From the NCBI RefSeq assembly GCF_002119765.1, contig NZ_CP021112.1:5574501-5638500 (forward strand): DNA of 64,000 nt, given 5' to 3'. The notes beneath the pieces were generated by a model, which made no database searches, was not told the DNA's origin, and saw only the letters and a program-made list of their open reading frames with translations. The stretch's first letter is position 1; each line of letters opens with the position of its first letter. This document shows, piece after piece, positions 34,567-43,735 of the stretch. The position numbers and the translations under genes are program-made. Origin of the DNA: Pseudorhodoplanes sinuspersici (GTDB lineage Bacteria; Pseudomonadota; Alphaproteobacteria; Rhizobiales; Xanthobacteraceae).

Positions 34567-34816
34567 CCGCGGCAAAAGCGGTCAGCAATTCCTTGCGAAA
34601 CCTGCGGTCACGCTTGAGGTGCCATTCGCGGCTCATTGCATCCTCACGCGTCTCGAAGCTTTCCGAATGCAGCAGCGCCCATGCCCTGCCTCGCGTCGTG
34701 CGCGCACCGGTGCCGGCATTATGCTGTTTCAGCCGCCGCTCGATATCGAGGGTCCAGCCGACATAGGAGATCGGACCACGCGGCGTGGAGCAGCCAAGGA
34801 CATAAACAAAGGCCAT
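34529..34816 (-). CDS. GIY-YIG nuclease superfamily protein
   Basis: A 95-residue single-domain protein with FVYVLGCS...ISYVGWTLDIERRLKQHNAG (the GIY-YIG strands and following conserved Arg, about 3-36), ARTTRGRAW and a basic C-terminus. This is the UPF0213/YhbQ-like type, of uncertain cellular function in DNA metabolism. The ATG at 34816 fits the family; a longer frame to 34969 lacks similarity. Its 3' end overlaps the convergent GntR gene by 38 bases. The 246 bases upstream contain a 12-bp tandem repeat (GCAAGATGCTTT twice, about 34831-34854) and nothing else clear. Confidence 0.8.
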   Translation of the reverse strand: MAFVYVLGCSTPRGPISYVGWTLDIERRLKQHNAGTGARTTRGRAWALLHSESFETREDAMSREWHLKRDRRFRKELLTAFAAATPQQRLGKRVR

Positions 34817-35062
34817 GGGTGGTTCGTGCGGCAAGATGCTTTGCAAGATGCTTCGATTATCGCGGGCAAAGTTTAAGCGATTCTTGGTGGCGTGACGGAA
34901 GATCAACGCCAGCGACTTGGTATAAATTCCTATACCCTCCCGCGGTACTTCCCGGCTCAGAAATGACATAAACGCGCGGCAACGGCTTGCCGTGGAGCGA
35001 CTTTGGACCCTAGATTGCCCGATGGCAGACGGGGCTGTCTTACCGATTAGATTCCATCATTC

Positions 35063-35890
35063 ATGATCACAAATAGCGATTTTGTTCGGCGTTTACGCTT
35101 CCACGCCGTTGCGCTGCTGGTGTCGGCTGTCTGCGCCGCGCCGGCGAACGCCCAGCCAAAAACCACGCCTCCTGCGCCGCAATGCGACGCCAGCAAGTTC
35201 CACCTGATTCTCGATGTCGGTCATACCCCGGAAATCCCGGGCGCGATCAGCGCACGCGGCGACACCGAATATAATTTCAATCTGCGTCTCGCGAACGTCA
35301 TCAAGCACAAGCTTGAAGAGGCAGGCTTTGTCCGCACCACGCTGCTGCTCGGCACCGGCGAGGCCATCCCAAGCCTTGTGCGCAGGGTTTCGCAAGCGAA
35401 CGCGATGTCGGCGGATCTGTTGCTGTCGATCCATCACGATTCCGTCCCACAGGTCTTCAAGTCGAAATGGAATTACGAGGGTAAGGATCTCGAATACAGC
35501 GACCGCTTCAAGGGCCACTCGATCTTCGTTTCGAAGGACAATGTGAACTATCAGCGAAGCCTCGCCTTCGCACAATTGCTCGGCGGGCGGCTAAAGGCGC
35601 GCGGGATGCAATACACGCCGCACTATACGGAAAGCTTCATGGGTTCGCGGCGGCGCATGCTGCTTGATGCGGAGAACGGCGTCTATCGCTTCGACCAGCT
35701 CGTAATCCTTCGAACCCCGCAGACGCCGGCCGTGCTGCTGGAAGCCGCCTCCATCGTCAATCGCGACGAGGAATTGCTGATGGGGAAAGAAGAGCACCAG
35801 CTGCAGATTGCCGGCGCCGTGACCGAGGCGGTCGATAAATTCTGCGCACAGAACATGACACGCACTGCCAAGGCGACAACGCCGCGCTGA
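35063..35890 (+). CDS. N-acetylmuramoyl-L-alanine amidase (Amidase_3)
   Basis: A 275-residue exported zinc amidase that cleaves the bond between MurNAc and the stem peptide. A signal peptide ends near PANAQ (about 30). Zinc ligands are seen as His54 (LDVGHTPE), Glu69 (DTEYNFN) and a His in SIHHDS (124/125), with catalytic Glu227 in VLLEAASIVN. The N-terminal motif is VGHT rather than the common PGHGG. No SPOR or LysM cell-wall-binding domain is present. Monocistronic by position. Confidence 0.88.
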   Translation: MITNSDFVRRLRFHAVALLVSAVCAAPANAQPKTTPPAPQCDASKFHLILDVGHTPEIPGAISARGDTEYNFNLRLANVIKHKLEEAGFVRTTLLLGTGEAIPSLVRRVSQANAMSADLLLSIHHDSVPQVFKSKWNYEGKDLEYSDRFKGHSIFVSKDNVNYQRSLAFAQLLGGRLKARGMQYTPHYTESFMGSRRRMLLDAENGVYRFDQLVILRTPQTPAVLLEAASIVNRDEELLMGKEEHQLQIAGAVTEAVDKFCAQNMTRTAKATTPR

Positions 35891-35906
35891 TTGAAAGCGG
35901 GTGCGC

Positions 35907-36827
35907 TCAGTCGAGCCCGTGTCGGCGCATAAAATCGATCACCAGATCGCGGCAGGCCTGCGGTTCTTCCAGTTGCAGGAAGTGCGTGGTGTTCGGCACC
36001 ATCGCATAATCGATGCCCATTTCCCCATGCGCCGCCCTGGCGGTGAAGGCCGCGGGGCTTGCATGCGGCGAATTCGGATCGCCGGCGATGATCATGAATG
36101 GCACCGGCACGTCCTTCAGGCGCGTGTATTGCGTCGGATCGACATTGTCGCGGAAGATCCGCGCCTCAAGCTCGGGCGGACAGCACAAGCTCCAGCGCCC
36201 ATCATCCGTCGGGCGCAACGTGTGCCGCGCCAGCAGAGCCGCAGCGCCTGGCACCCAGCGGCCGAAGGACGAGCGGCGACGAAACTGGCTGGCAAGCTGC
36301 TCCGGGGAATCGAATGTGCTCTGCCGCCGCAGCGCGCGGGCGGAATGCTCTTCCATATTCGCAAGCTGCATCGCATAGAGCGGATGACCTTCGCGCGGCA
36401 GGATCGGCGGATCGAACAGACACAGGCCGTCCCAGCGCTTGCCACGCCGCAATGTGTGTTCCAGCGCCGCAATGGACGAAAGAGAATGAAACGCGCCGAT
36501 TGTGCGCGCCTCGCCGAAATGCGCTTTGATGCCGTGAAAGATCTCCTCGTAATCGTCGTAGAAACTCTCCCAGCGATGCGCATCCGGATCATGGAGCATG
36601 TTCTCGCCGTGATTGCGGATGTCGAACAGCACGACATCGTAAGTATCCGTCAGCGGCAGCCAGAACGGCAGATAGGCATTGATGGCAAGACCATTGCCAT
36701 GGCTGAGCACAAGACGCGTCGCGCCCGCCTGCCCGTAGCGGCGCAGTCGGATCACGGCGCCATCCCTCATGACAAGATCGACGGCTTCACGCGGCGCCGG
36801 CACCGTAAGCGACTGATGCACATTCAT
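35907..36827 (-). CDS. Alpha/beta hydrolase
   Basis: A 306-residue alpha/beta-hydrolase fold protein with oxyanion-hole motif LSHGNGLA (about 49-56) and FDIRNHGEN. The presumed nucleophile elbow AFHSLSSIAAL departs from G-x-S-x-G at both glycines, and the catalytic His is in NTTHFLQLEEP near the C-terminus. The ATG at 36827 is preferred; the frame opens 27 bases earlier with TTG. It lies downstream of the Liv-type transporter in the same direction and may hydrolyse an imported ester, amide or ring-cleavage product; specificity unknown. Confidence 0.8.
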   Translation of the reverse strand: MNVHQSLTVPAPREAVDLVMRDGAVIRLRRYGQAGATRLVLSHGNGLAINAYLPFWLPLTDTYDVVLFDIRNHGENMLHDPDAHRWESFYDDYEEIFHGIKAHFGEARTIGAFHSLSSIAALEHTLRRGKRWDGLCLFDPPILPREGHPLYAMQLANMEEHSARALRRQSTFDSPEQLASQFRRRSSFGRWVPGAAALLARHTLRPTDDGRWSLCCPPELEARIFRDNVDPTQYTRLKDVPVPFMIIAGDPNSPHASPAAFTARAAHGEMGIDYAMVPNTTHFLQLEEPQACRDLVIDFMRRHGLD

Positions 36828-36891
36828 GCCGCAGGTGAAGACCAATCCAGCCAAAATTTCAAGACGCGCGCCGTATCTTTCGTGTGATGCT

Positions 36892-37593
36892 TCAGACCGT
36901 CACGTAGCGGTGCACCAGTGCGGCATCGCGGTCCATGTCCGCGCTCGTGCCGCGCCACACGGTCCGGCCCTTCTCGATGACGAAATGCTTGTCGGCGATG
37001 CGTTTCAGCACCGACAGGTTCTTGTCGACGATCAGGATCGATTGCCCGCGCGATTTCAGAAGCGAGATGCAGCTCCAGATTTCGGCGCGGATTACCGGCG
37101 CGAGACCCTCCGTCGCCTCGTCGAGGATCAACAATTGCGGATTGGTCATCAGCGCCCGGCCGACCGCCAGCATCTGCTGCTCGCCGCCGGACAGCGTCCG
37201 GGCATATTGATTGCGGCGCTCTTTCAGGCGCGGGAACAGCTTGAACACCTCCTCCAGCGTCCAGGGATTCTTGCGCTTCAGCCGGTTGGAGGCGGTGGCG
37301 ACCAGATTTTCGAACACCGTCAGCAGTGGAAAAACCTGCCGCCCCTCCGGCACAAGGCCGATGCCGCCGCGTGCAATCGCTTCGGGTGTGCGGCCGGCGA
37401 TCGGCTGTCCGGCAAAGGCGACGCTGCCGCCCCCCGGCGGTGTCAGGCCCATGACTGAACGGATCGTCGTGGTCTTGCCCATGCCGTTGCGGCCGAGCAG
37501 CGTAACGATCTCGCCCTCGCCCACTTCGAGGTCGATATCGAACAGCACCTGGCTGCGTCCGTAGCTGGCCTGCAGACCTTCCACCTTCAGCAT
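36892..37593 (-). CDS. Branched-chain amino-acid-type ABC ATPase (LivF family)
   Basis: A 233-residue LivF-type ATPase: Walker A GRNGMGKTTTIRSVMG (about 36-51), signature LSGGEQQMLAVGRALM, Walker B LLILDEATEGLAP, then the switch region ILIVDKNLSVLKRIAD, where the usual H-loop His reads Lys-Asn. ATG at 37593 overlaps the LivG stop (TGATG). Last gene of the transporter set. Liv systems in soil alphaproteobacteria frequently import aromatic or amide compounds rather than amino acids. Confidence 0.92.
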   Translation of the reverse strand: MLKVEGLQASYGRSQVLFDIDLEVGEGEIVTLLGRNGMGKTTTIRSVMGLTPPGGGSVAFAGQPIAGRTPEAIARGGIGLVPEGRQVFPLLTVFENLVATASNRLKRKNPWTLEEVFKLFPRLKERRNQYARTLSGGEQQMLAVGRALMTNPQLLILDEATEGLAPVIRAEIWSCISLLKSRGQSILIVDKNLSVLKRIADKHFVIEKGRTVWRGTSADMDRDAALVHRYVTV

Positions 37594-38345
37594 CACGCGT
37601 CACCCTCGCCGAGATAGGCCACGCGCACGGCCTCGTCGTTGCGGATGTCATCGACGCTGCCGGTCGCGATCCGCTCGCCATTGACCAGCACGGAAATGCG
37701 GTCGGCCAGCGCGAACACAGCGTCCATGTCGTGCTCGACCAGAAGGATCGTCACCTCGGTCTTCAGCACTTTCAGGAGTTCGATCATGCGCGTGCATTCG
37801 GCGGTGCCGAGCCCCGCCATCGGTTCGTCGAGCAGCAGCATGCGCGGCGAAGTCGCCAGCGCGATCGCGAGTTCAAGCTGCTTCTGTTCGCCATGCGACA
37901 ATTCGCTGACTGGCGTGTCGGCGCGCGCGCCAAGACCGACGCGATCGAGCTGGCGGCGCGCATCGTCGCGAATGTCAGTGACACTGTGCGCGTCCTTCCA
38001 GAAATGATAGCTGTGGCCGCGCCGCGCCTGCACGGCAATAGCGACGTTATCGAGCGCCGTGTAATCGGGCAGCAATTGCGTGATCTGGAACGACCGCGCG
38101 AGACCGTGCTGCACGCGCACTGGCGTCTTCCAGGGCGTGATCTCCTTGCCGTCGAACTGGATCGTGCCCTGGTCCTGGCGGAGCTCGCCCGCAAGCTGCG
38201 AGATGAATGTGGTCTTGCCGGCGCCGTTCGGACCGATCAGTGCGTGCAACTCGCCTTCCGCCACATCGAGCGACAGATTGTTGGTGGCCACGAGCCCGCC
38301 GAAGCGTTTTACGAGGCCGTCAACACGGAGCAACGGTTCACTCAC
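37593..38345 (-). CDS. Branched-chain amino-acid-type ABC ATPase (LivG family)
   Basis: A 250-residue LivG-type ATPase with Walker A GPNGAGKTTFISQLAG (about 38-53), signature LSHGEQKQLELAIALA, Walker B MLLLDEPMAGLG and H-loop LLVEHDMDAVFALAD. The start codon is GTG, overlapping the LivM stop by eight bases. Forms the ATPase heterodimer with LivF. Confidence 0.93.
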   Translation of the reverse strand: MSEPLLRVDGLVKRFGGLVATNNLSLDVAEGELHALIGPNGAGKTTFISQLAGELRQDQGTIQFDGKEITPWKTPVRVQHGLARSFQITQLLPDYTALDNVAIAVQARRGHSYHFWKDAHSVTDIRDDARRQLDRVGLGARADTPVSELSHGEQKQLELAIALATSPRMLLLDEPMAGLGTAECTRMIELLKVLKTEVTILLVEHDMDAVFALADRISVLVNGERIATGSVDDIRNDEAVRVAYLGEGDA

Positions 38346-39369
38346 GTTTGCGGCTCCATCCCGAGAACACCGATGTCAGCCCGCCCGACGAGAACAACAC
38401 GATCAGGATCAGAATCGGACCTAAGAAAAACTTCCAGTGCTCGGTCCAGGACGTGAGATAGGTCTCAAGGCCGATCAGCGCCGCGGCGCCGAGCACCGGA
38501 CCCAGCAATGTGCCGGTGCCGCCGATGATGATCATGATCATCAGGTCGCCGGACTTGGTCCAGTGCAGCATGTCGGGGCTGACGAATTTCGAGTAATTCG
38601 CCATCAGCGCACCGGCGAGGCCGGCGCCCATGCCGGCAATGACGAACGCGACCAGCTTGTATTGATAGGTCGAGATGCCGATCGCGGCCATGCGGCGTTC
38701 ATTCTGGCGGATGCCGCCGAGCACGATGCCGAATTGCGAGCGCACCAGTTTGGCGAACACGATGAAGTAGAGAACGGCGATTCCGATCGTCACGTAATAG
38801 AATGTCGTGTCGTCGGCCATAGGGAGGTCGAACAACACATTGCGGCGGCGCACGATCAGCCCGTCATCGCCGCCATAGGCCTTCAGCGACACGAACAGGA
38901 AATACAGCATCTGCGCGAAGGCGAGCGTGATCATGATGAATGGCACGCCGCTGGTGCGCAGCGACAGCGCGCCCAGCACCAGCGCAAACAATCCGCTGAT
39001 AATGATCGCCGCCGGAATCGTGATCAGCAGCTGGTTGGTGCCGGGGATAAAGCCCCAGAACGGATCGCCGGAGATGTAGTGATTGTAGAGAATGCCAACG
39101 ACGTAACCGCCGACGCCGAAATAGGCCGCGTGACCGAAGCTGACGAGGCCGCCATAGCCGAGGATGAGATTGAGGCTCGCTGCCGCGATCGCATAGATCG
39201 CGATGCGTGTAACAAGGCCGACCAGCGAGGGATCGCCGATCGCCTTGGCCAGAAACGGAAAGGCCGCCGCGCACAGGATGAAAACGATCGTTCCTGCGAC
39301 CGGCCACCATGAGCGGCGGCGCGGTTCGGCCTTGGTCTGCGCGATGTATGTCTCGTCAACCTTGAGCAT
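38338..39369 (-). CDS. Branched-chain amino-acid-type ABC permease (LivM family)
   Basis: A 343-residue inner-membrane permease with about ten hydrophobic segments. LivM signatures: SLNLILGYGGLVSFGHAAYFGVGGY (about 64-88) and GGIRQNERRMAAIGISTYQYKLVAFVIAGMGAGLAGAL (about 215-252). It overlaps LivH by 14 bases at its start. Confidence 0.93.
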   Translation of the reverse strand: MLKVDETYIAQTKAEPRRRSWWPVAGTIVFILCAAAFPFLAKAIGDPSLVGLVTRIAIYAIAAASLNLILGYGGLVSFGHAAYFGVGGYVVGILYNHYISGDPFWGFIPGTNQLLITIPAAIIISGLFALVLGALSLRTSGVPFIMITLAFAQMLYFLFVSLKAYGGDDGLIVRRRNVLFDLPMADDTTFYYVTIGIAVLYFIVFAKLVRSQFGIVLGGIRQNERRMAAIGISTYQYKLVAFVIAGMGAGLAGALMANYSKFVSPDMLHWTKSGDLMIMIIIGGTGTLLGPVLGAAALIGLETYLTSWTEHWKFFLGPILILIVLFSSGGLTSVFSGWSRKRE

Positions 39370-40270
39370 GGAACAGCCCCTGCGGCCGGATCAGGAGCAC
39401 AAGCGCCATCACGAGATAGATGCCCATCGACGACAATCCGGCGCCCAGCGCATCGGCTTCGGACGCATTCATGAAGGTTTTGAAAAAGCCCGGCAGGAAC
39501 GCCCGCAACATCGTGTCGGTGAGACCGACGATCAGCGCACCGTAGAAGGCGCCGCGGATTGAACCTAAGCCGCCGATCACCACGACAACGAAAGTCAGAA
39601 TGAGGATCTGTTCGCCCATTCCGACCTGCACAGCCAAAAGCGGCCCGGCCATCAGGCCGGCAAGACCCGCAAGCAATGCGCCGAGTGCGAACACGATTGT
39701 ATAGAGTAAGCGGATATCGACGCCGAGCGCGCGCACCATCTCGCGATGCGTCGAGCCGGCGCGCACCAGCATGCCGATCCGTGTCTTGTTGACCAAAAGA
39801 TAGAGGCCACCGGCCACGAGCAATCCGACCACCATGATAGCGATGCGATAAGTCGGATAGGGAATGCCGGGAATGATCTCGATTGATCCCGACAAAGCCG
39901 GTGGAATGGATACGAACAGCGGCGTGCGGCCGAACAGCATCGTCACGCCTTCGTTGATGAACAGGATCAGCCCGAACGTCGCCAGCACCTGCTGCAGGTG
40001 ATCGCGGTCATACAGCTTGCGGATCACCAGAAACTCGATGATCAGCCCCGCCATGCCTGCGGCCACGAGGCCTGCCGGGATCGCCAGCAGGAACGAACCC
40101 GTTCGCGCTGCCACAAGAGCGGCCGCATAGGCGCCGATCATATAAAGGCATCCGTGCGCGAGATTGATCACGTTCATGATGCCGAAAATGAGCGTCAGTC
40201 CCGCCGCCAGCAGGAACAGCATGATGCCGAACTGAAAACCGTTCAGGAGCTGCTCAAGCGCAAGCGTCAT
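39356..40270 (-). CDS. Branched-chain amino-acid-type ABC permease (LivH family)
   Basis: A 304-residue LivH-type permease with GFQFGIMLFLLAAGLTLIFGIMNVINLAHG near the N-terminus (a family hallmark, about 12-41) and GGLGSIRGAFYGALIVG (about 231-247), the EAA-like ATPase-contact region. The ATG at 40270 is preferred over GTG at 40282. It follows its binding protein gene by 82 bases. Confidence 0.92.
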   Translation of the reverse strand: MTLALEQLLNGFQFGIMLFLLAAGLTLIFGIMNVINLAHGCLYMIGAYAAALVAARTGSFLLAIPAGLVAAGMAGLIIEFLVIRKLYDRDHLQQVLATFGLILFINEGVTMLFGRTPLFVSIPPALSGSIEIIPGIPYPTYRIAIMVVGLLVAGGLYLLVNKTRIGMLVRAGSTHREMVRALGVDIRLLYTIVFALGALLAGLAGLMAGPLLAVQVGMGEQILILTFVVVVIGGLGSIRGAFYGALIVGLTDTMLRAFLPGFFKTFMNASEADALGAGLSSMGIYLVMALVLLIRPQGLFHAQG

Positions 40271-40352
40271 CGCAGGCAACACATCATAATGGCAACGATC
40301 CCCTCAACTGATGGAGGCCGGAAGGCTTTAAGCCCTCCGGCCGACCACGCGA

Positions 40353-41528
40353 CTACATCTTGCAGTCTTTAGCGTAAACGTCACCCTGCATGGAAAAGAC
40401 TTTCGCACCGGTCTTGATCACCGGCTTGCCATCGGGGCCTTTTTCAACTTTCGTCGCATACCAGTCCTGAATTGGATGCTGGTTTTTGTCGAACTTGAAG
40501 GCGCCGCGCACGGCCTGGAAGTCCGCTTTCAGCATGGCCTGACGGAACTTCTCGGTATCTTTCACATCCCCGCCCGAGCCTTTCAGCGCAGCGCCGATGG
40601 CTAAAGCCGTGTCATAGCCCTGACCGGCATAATAGGTCGGCAGACGGTCGGCGCCGTATTTCTTGGTCCAAGCCTCCATGAACTTCTTGTTGGCCGGATT
40701 GTCGAAGTCGGTGTTCCAATGCGTGGTGCCGTTGATGCCGACCGCAGCGTCGCCGACAGCCTTCAGGAGAGTCGCATCGACGGACGGTGCAGCGACAACC
40801 ATCGGAATGGTGCCGAGTAGACCGGCCTGCTGATACTGGCGCGTGAACGCGATACCGAGACCGCCCGGATGGAAGTGATAGACGGCATCAGGCTTTGCCG
40901 CCCGGATCTGCGCCATTTCCGGCGCATAGTCTGTCTGATCGAGACGCGTATAGATCTCGCCGGCGATCTCGCCCTTGAAAAAGCGCTTGAAGCCCGCGAG
41001 CGCATCTTTACCCGCCTGATAGTTCGGCGCGAGGATGAACACCTTCTTGAAGCCAAGGAGGTTGGCGTTCTGGCCAGCGCTTTCATGCAGCGTGTCGTTC
41101 TGCCAGGAGACGACATAATAGTTCTTGTGGCATTCCTTGCCGGCGAAATTCGAGGGGCCTGCATTCGGACTCACATAAATGCCGCCGCCATCGACGATGT
41201 CCGGAACAGTCGCGCCGGCGATGTTGGAAAAGATGATGCCGGTGAACAGCCTGATGCCGTCCGTCTTCATCATGCGATCGGCGATCTGCTTGCCCTGCCC
41301 CGGCTTGAAGCCGTCGTCTTCGACAACGAGCTGAACCGGCACGCCGCCAAGCTTGCCGCCTTCCATATCGATGGCAAGCTGGAATGCATCGCGCATGTCA
41401 GCGCCGATATAGCCGCCGGGTCCGGACAATGTAGTGATCAAACCGATTTTCACCGGCTGCTGCGCCCATGCCGTTGTCGCCAGCACGGCCGAAAGAGCCA
41501 TTCCCAATCCGAATTTCGTAAGTCTCAC
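40353..41528 (-). CDS. Liv-type ABC substrate-binding protein (copy 1)
   Basis: A 391-residue periplasmic binding protein. Start is GTG at 41528, with AGGAGA seven bases upstream; a signal peptide ends near AWAQQ (about 23). Mature start PVKIGLITTLSGPGGYIGADMRDA is typical of type I (Leu/Ile/Val-like) receptors. Two cysteines (KECHKNY and the C-terminal KDCK) probably form a disulfide. It is about 70% identical by eye to the protein encoded at 42498-43667, from which it is separated by a metallo-hydrolase gene. Confidence 0.92.
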   Translation of the reverse strand: MRLTKFGLGMALSAVLATTAWAQQPVKIGLITTLSGPGGYIGADMRDAFQLAIDMEGGKLGGVPVQLVVEDDGFKPGQGKQIADRMMKTDGIRLFTGIIFSNIAGATVPDIVDGGGIYVSPNAGPSNFAGKECHKNYYVVSWQNDTLHESAGQNANLLGFKKVFILAPNYQAGKDALAGFKRFFKGEIAGEIYTRLDQTDYAPEMAQIRAAKPDAVYHFHPGGLGIAFTRQYQQAGLLGTIPMVVAAPSVDATLLKAVGDAAVGINGTTHWNTDFDNPANKKFMEAWTKKYGADRLPTYYAGQGYDTALAIGAALKGSGGDVKDTEKFRQAMLKADFQAVRGAFKFDKNQHPIQDWYATKVEKGPDGKPVIKTGAKVFSMQGDVYAKDCKM

Positions 41529-41580
41529 GATAAAATCTCCTGTTGACACATTCCGAACCCTCAAGATCGCGCGTCTCGCA

Positions 41581-42498
41581 TCAGGTTATGGGCTCGAATG
41601 AGTATCCCGATCCCGATCGCACAATATGCCCAAAGACTGGCGGCGGAAAATGATACGTCGCAACGATTGTGTTCGTCCCAGCGCACGCGTCAAGCAATCT
41701 GTGGCGCGTTGCACGCGACTGCGCCGGATCGACGCAGAAATTCGACGTGAGATCGGGCGTCGCAAGCTGCATCGGACTGTGAATGGCATCCGCCAAAAAC
41801 AGGACATCACGGCTTTCGCCACGCAGCCTGACTGTTGCCATACCCAGTGTGTGCCCCGGCGCCGGTTCGAGCCACAAACCGGGCGCGATTTCACAGGGCA
41901 GATCGACCGCCCGATAACGGCCGGCGGCGATGATCGGCTGAACGCTGTCGGCGAACGCGCCATGCAGCGCGTTGCTGTCGGTTTGGTAGCGCGCCTCGCC
42001 GTTGGCGAGCTCGATCGCCGGCACGATGTAGCGCGCATTGCGGAACGTCGGCACCCATGCGCCGTCGGTCATCACGGTGTTCCAGCCGACATGATCGGCA
42101 TGAAGATGCGTGTTGATGACGATGTCGAATTGCTCCGGCGCATATCCCAGCGCCTTGAGACGTTCGAGAAAATCGCCATTGCGCCGATGCCAGAGCGGCC
42201 GGTCCAGCCGCTCCTTGTTATTGCCGAGGCCCGCATCGATCAGACACAGATAATCCGGCGTCTTGATGATGTAGGAATTGAACGTCAGCTTCAGCGCATT
42301 GGCGGCGGCATCGATGGCTGTCGGGTAGGTTTCCGCCGCTCGTTGCAGGACCGATGGTGGCAGGTCGCGAAACACGGCCGCCGCCGGCCAGGTGACATCT
42401 TCCATATCGGCCAGCCGGTGAATGACCGCCGATCCGATGTCGATCCGATCGCGATTGGCATCCATCAGCTTCGTCACGACATTCGCCGCCGTTTGCAT
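41581..42498 (-). CDS. Metallo-beta-lactamase-fold hydrolase
   Basis: A 305-residue MBL-fold hydrolase with the dinuclear zinc motif THLHADHVGW (His131, His133, Asp135, His136), later His residues in PAPGHTLGM and YHFPPPVFGH, and Asp in FLADAIHS. It resembles the AHL-lactonase/quinolone-hydrolase type of the family. The start at 42498 overlaps the upstream binding-protein stop as TGATG, so it is translated with that receptor. Sandwiched between two paralogous receptors, it likely hydrolyses a lactone, ester or amide carried by this importer; inference. Confidence 0.88.
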   Translation of the reverse strand: MQTAANVVTKLMDANRDRIDIGSAVIHRLADMEDVTWPAAAVFRDLPPSVLQRAAETYPTAIDAAANALKLTFNSYIIKTPDYLCLIDAGLGNNKERLDRPLWHRRNGDFLERLKALGYAPEQFDIVINTHLHADHVGWNTVMTDGAWVPTFRNARYIVPAIELANGEARYQTDSNALHGAFADSVQPIIAAGRYRAVDLPCEIAPGLWLEPAPGHTLGMATVRLRGESRDVLFLADAIHSPMQLATPDLTSNFCVDPAQSRATRHRLLDACAGTNTIVATYHFPPPVFGHIVRSGSGYSFEPIT

Positions 42499-43667
42499 CA
42501 CAGCTTGCAATCCGCAGCGTAAGGATCGCCGTACGCGGTCAGGATCTTCTCGCGCGTCTTGAGCACGATATTGCCGGATGCATCCTTCTCCACCTTCATG
42601 GCGTACCAGTCCTGCACCGGATGCTGGTTCTTGCCGAATTTGAACGCGCCGCGCGTCGTCTGGAAATCCGCTTTCAGCATCGCCTGACGGAAGCCTTCGA
42701 CATTATCGACCTTGCCATTCACGGCCTTGAGCGCGGACGCAATCGCGATCGCCGTGTCGTAGCCCTGCGCCGCATACATCGTCGGCGTGCGGCCATAGGC
42801 CTTGGTGAAGGCTTCGACAAAAGCCTTGTTCACCGGATTGTCGAGATCGGTGTTCCAGGCGCCGGACACATCGGTGCCGAGCGAACCCTCGCCGATGGTC
42901 TTCAGCAGCACGTGATCCATCGACGGCTCGGCCAGCACCATCGGAATGGCGCCGACCAATCCAGCCTGCTGATACTGGCGCATGAAGGCGATGCCCAGAC
43001 CACCCGGATGGAAGTGGAACACCACATCTGGCTTGGCGGCGCGAATCTGCGCCATCTCAGCGGCGTAATCGGTCTGGTCGAGGCGCGTATAGACTTCGCC
43101 GATGACCTGGCCCTTGAAGAAACGCTTGAAGCCTTCGATCGCGTCCTTGCCGGCGGTGTAATTCGGCGCCAGCACAAAGGCGCGCTTATAGCCAAGCGAA
43201 GTTGCATTCTGACCGGCGCTGCCCTGCATCGTGTCGGTCAGCCAGGACATCACGAAGTAATTCTTGTGGCATTCCTTGCCGGCGAGATTGGAGGGACCGG
43301 CATTCGGGCTGACGAACAGCGCGCCGTTATCGACAATGTCGGGCACCACAGCGCTCGCGACATTGGAGAACACCGTGCCGGTGAACAGCTTGATGCCGTC
43401 CGTCTTCATCATGCGTTCGGCGATCTGTTTCGCCTGACCGGGTTTCAAGCCGTCGTCTTCGACAACGAGTTGCACCGGAACGCCGCCGAGCTTGCCGCCT
43501 TCGGCCTTGATCGCGAGCTGGAAGGCATCGCGGATGTCCTGACCGAGATAACCGCCGGGACCGGACAACGTGGTGATGAAGCCGATCTTGACCGGCTCCT
43601 GCGCCACCGCGGGAGCCACAAAACCCAACATCGCAAGCACGCACGCAACAGATTTAAACTTCACCAC
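42498..43667 (-). CDS. Liv-type ABC substrate-binding protein (copy 2)
   Basis: A 389-residue paralogue of copy 1 with signal peptide ending near AVAQE (about 22) and mature PVKIGFITTLSGPGGYLGQD. GTG start (two consecutive GTG codons) with AGGAGA upstream. The same cysteine pair is present. Identity to copy 1 is highest in the N-lobe (GVPVQLVVEDDG; MMKTDGI) and lower around the ligand-facing C-lobe segments, which suggests the two receptors widen the ligand range of one permease. Confidence 0.92.
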   Translation of the reverse strand: MVKFKSVACVLAMLGFVAPAVAQEPVKIGFITTLSGPGGYLGQDIRDAFQLAIKAEGGKLGGVPVQLVVEDDGLKPGQAKQIAERMMKTDGIKLFTGTVFSNVASAVVPDIVDNGALFVSPNAGPSNLAGKECHKNYFVMSWLTDTMQGSAGQNATSLGYKRAFVLAPNYTAGKDAIEGFKRFFKGQVIGEVYTRLDQTDYAAEMAQIRAAKPDVVFHFHPGGLGIAFMRQYQQAGLVGAIPMVLAEPSMDHVLLKTIGEGSLGTDVSGAWNTDLDNPVNKAFVEAFTKAYGRTPTMYAAQGYDTAIAIASALKAVNGKVDNVEGFRQAMLKADFQTTRGAFKFGKNQHPVQDWYAMKVEKDASGNIVLKTREKILTAYGDPYAADCKL

Positions 43668-43735
43668 TTATCTCCTGTCTCAGGCCATCGGGCTTTCCAC
43701 GCATTGTGCGAAAAGCCCGTCGTCAACGAATATCA

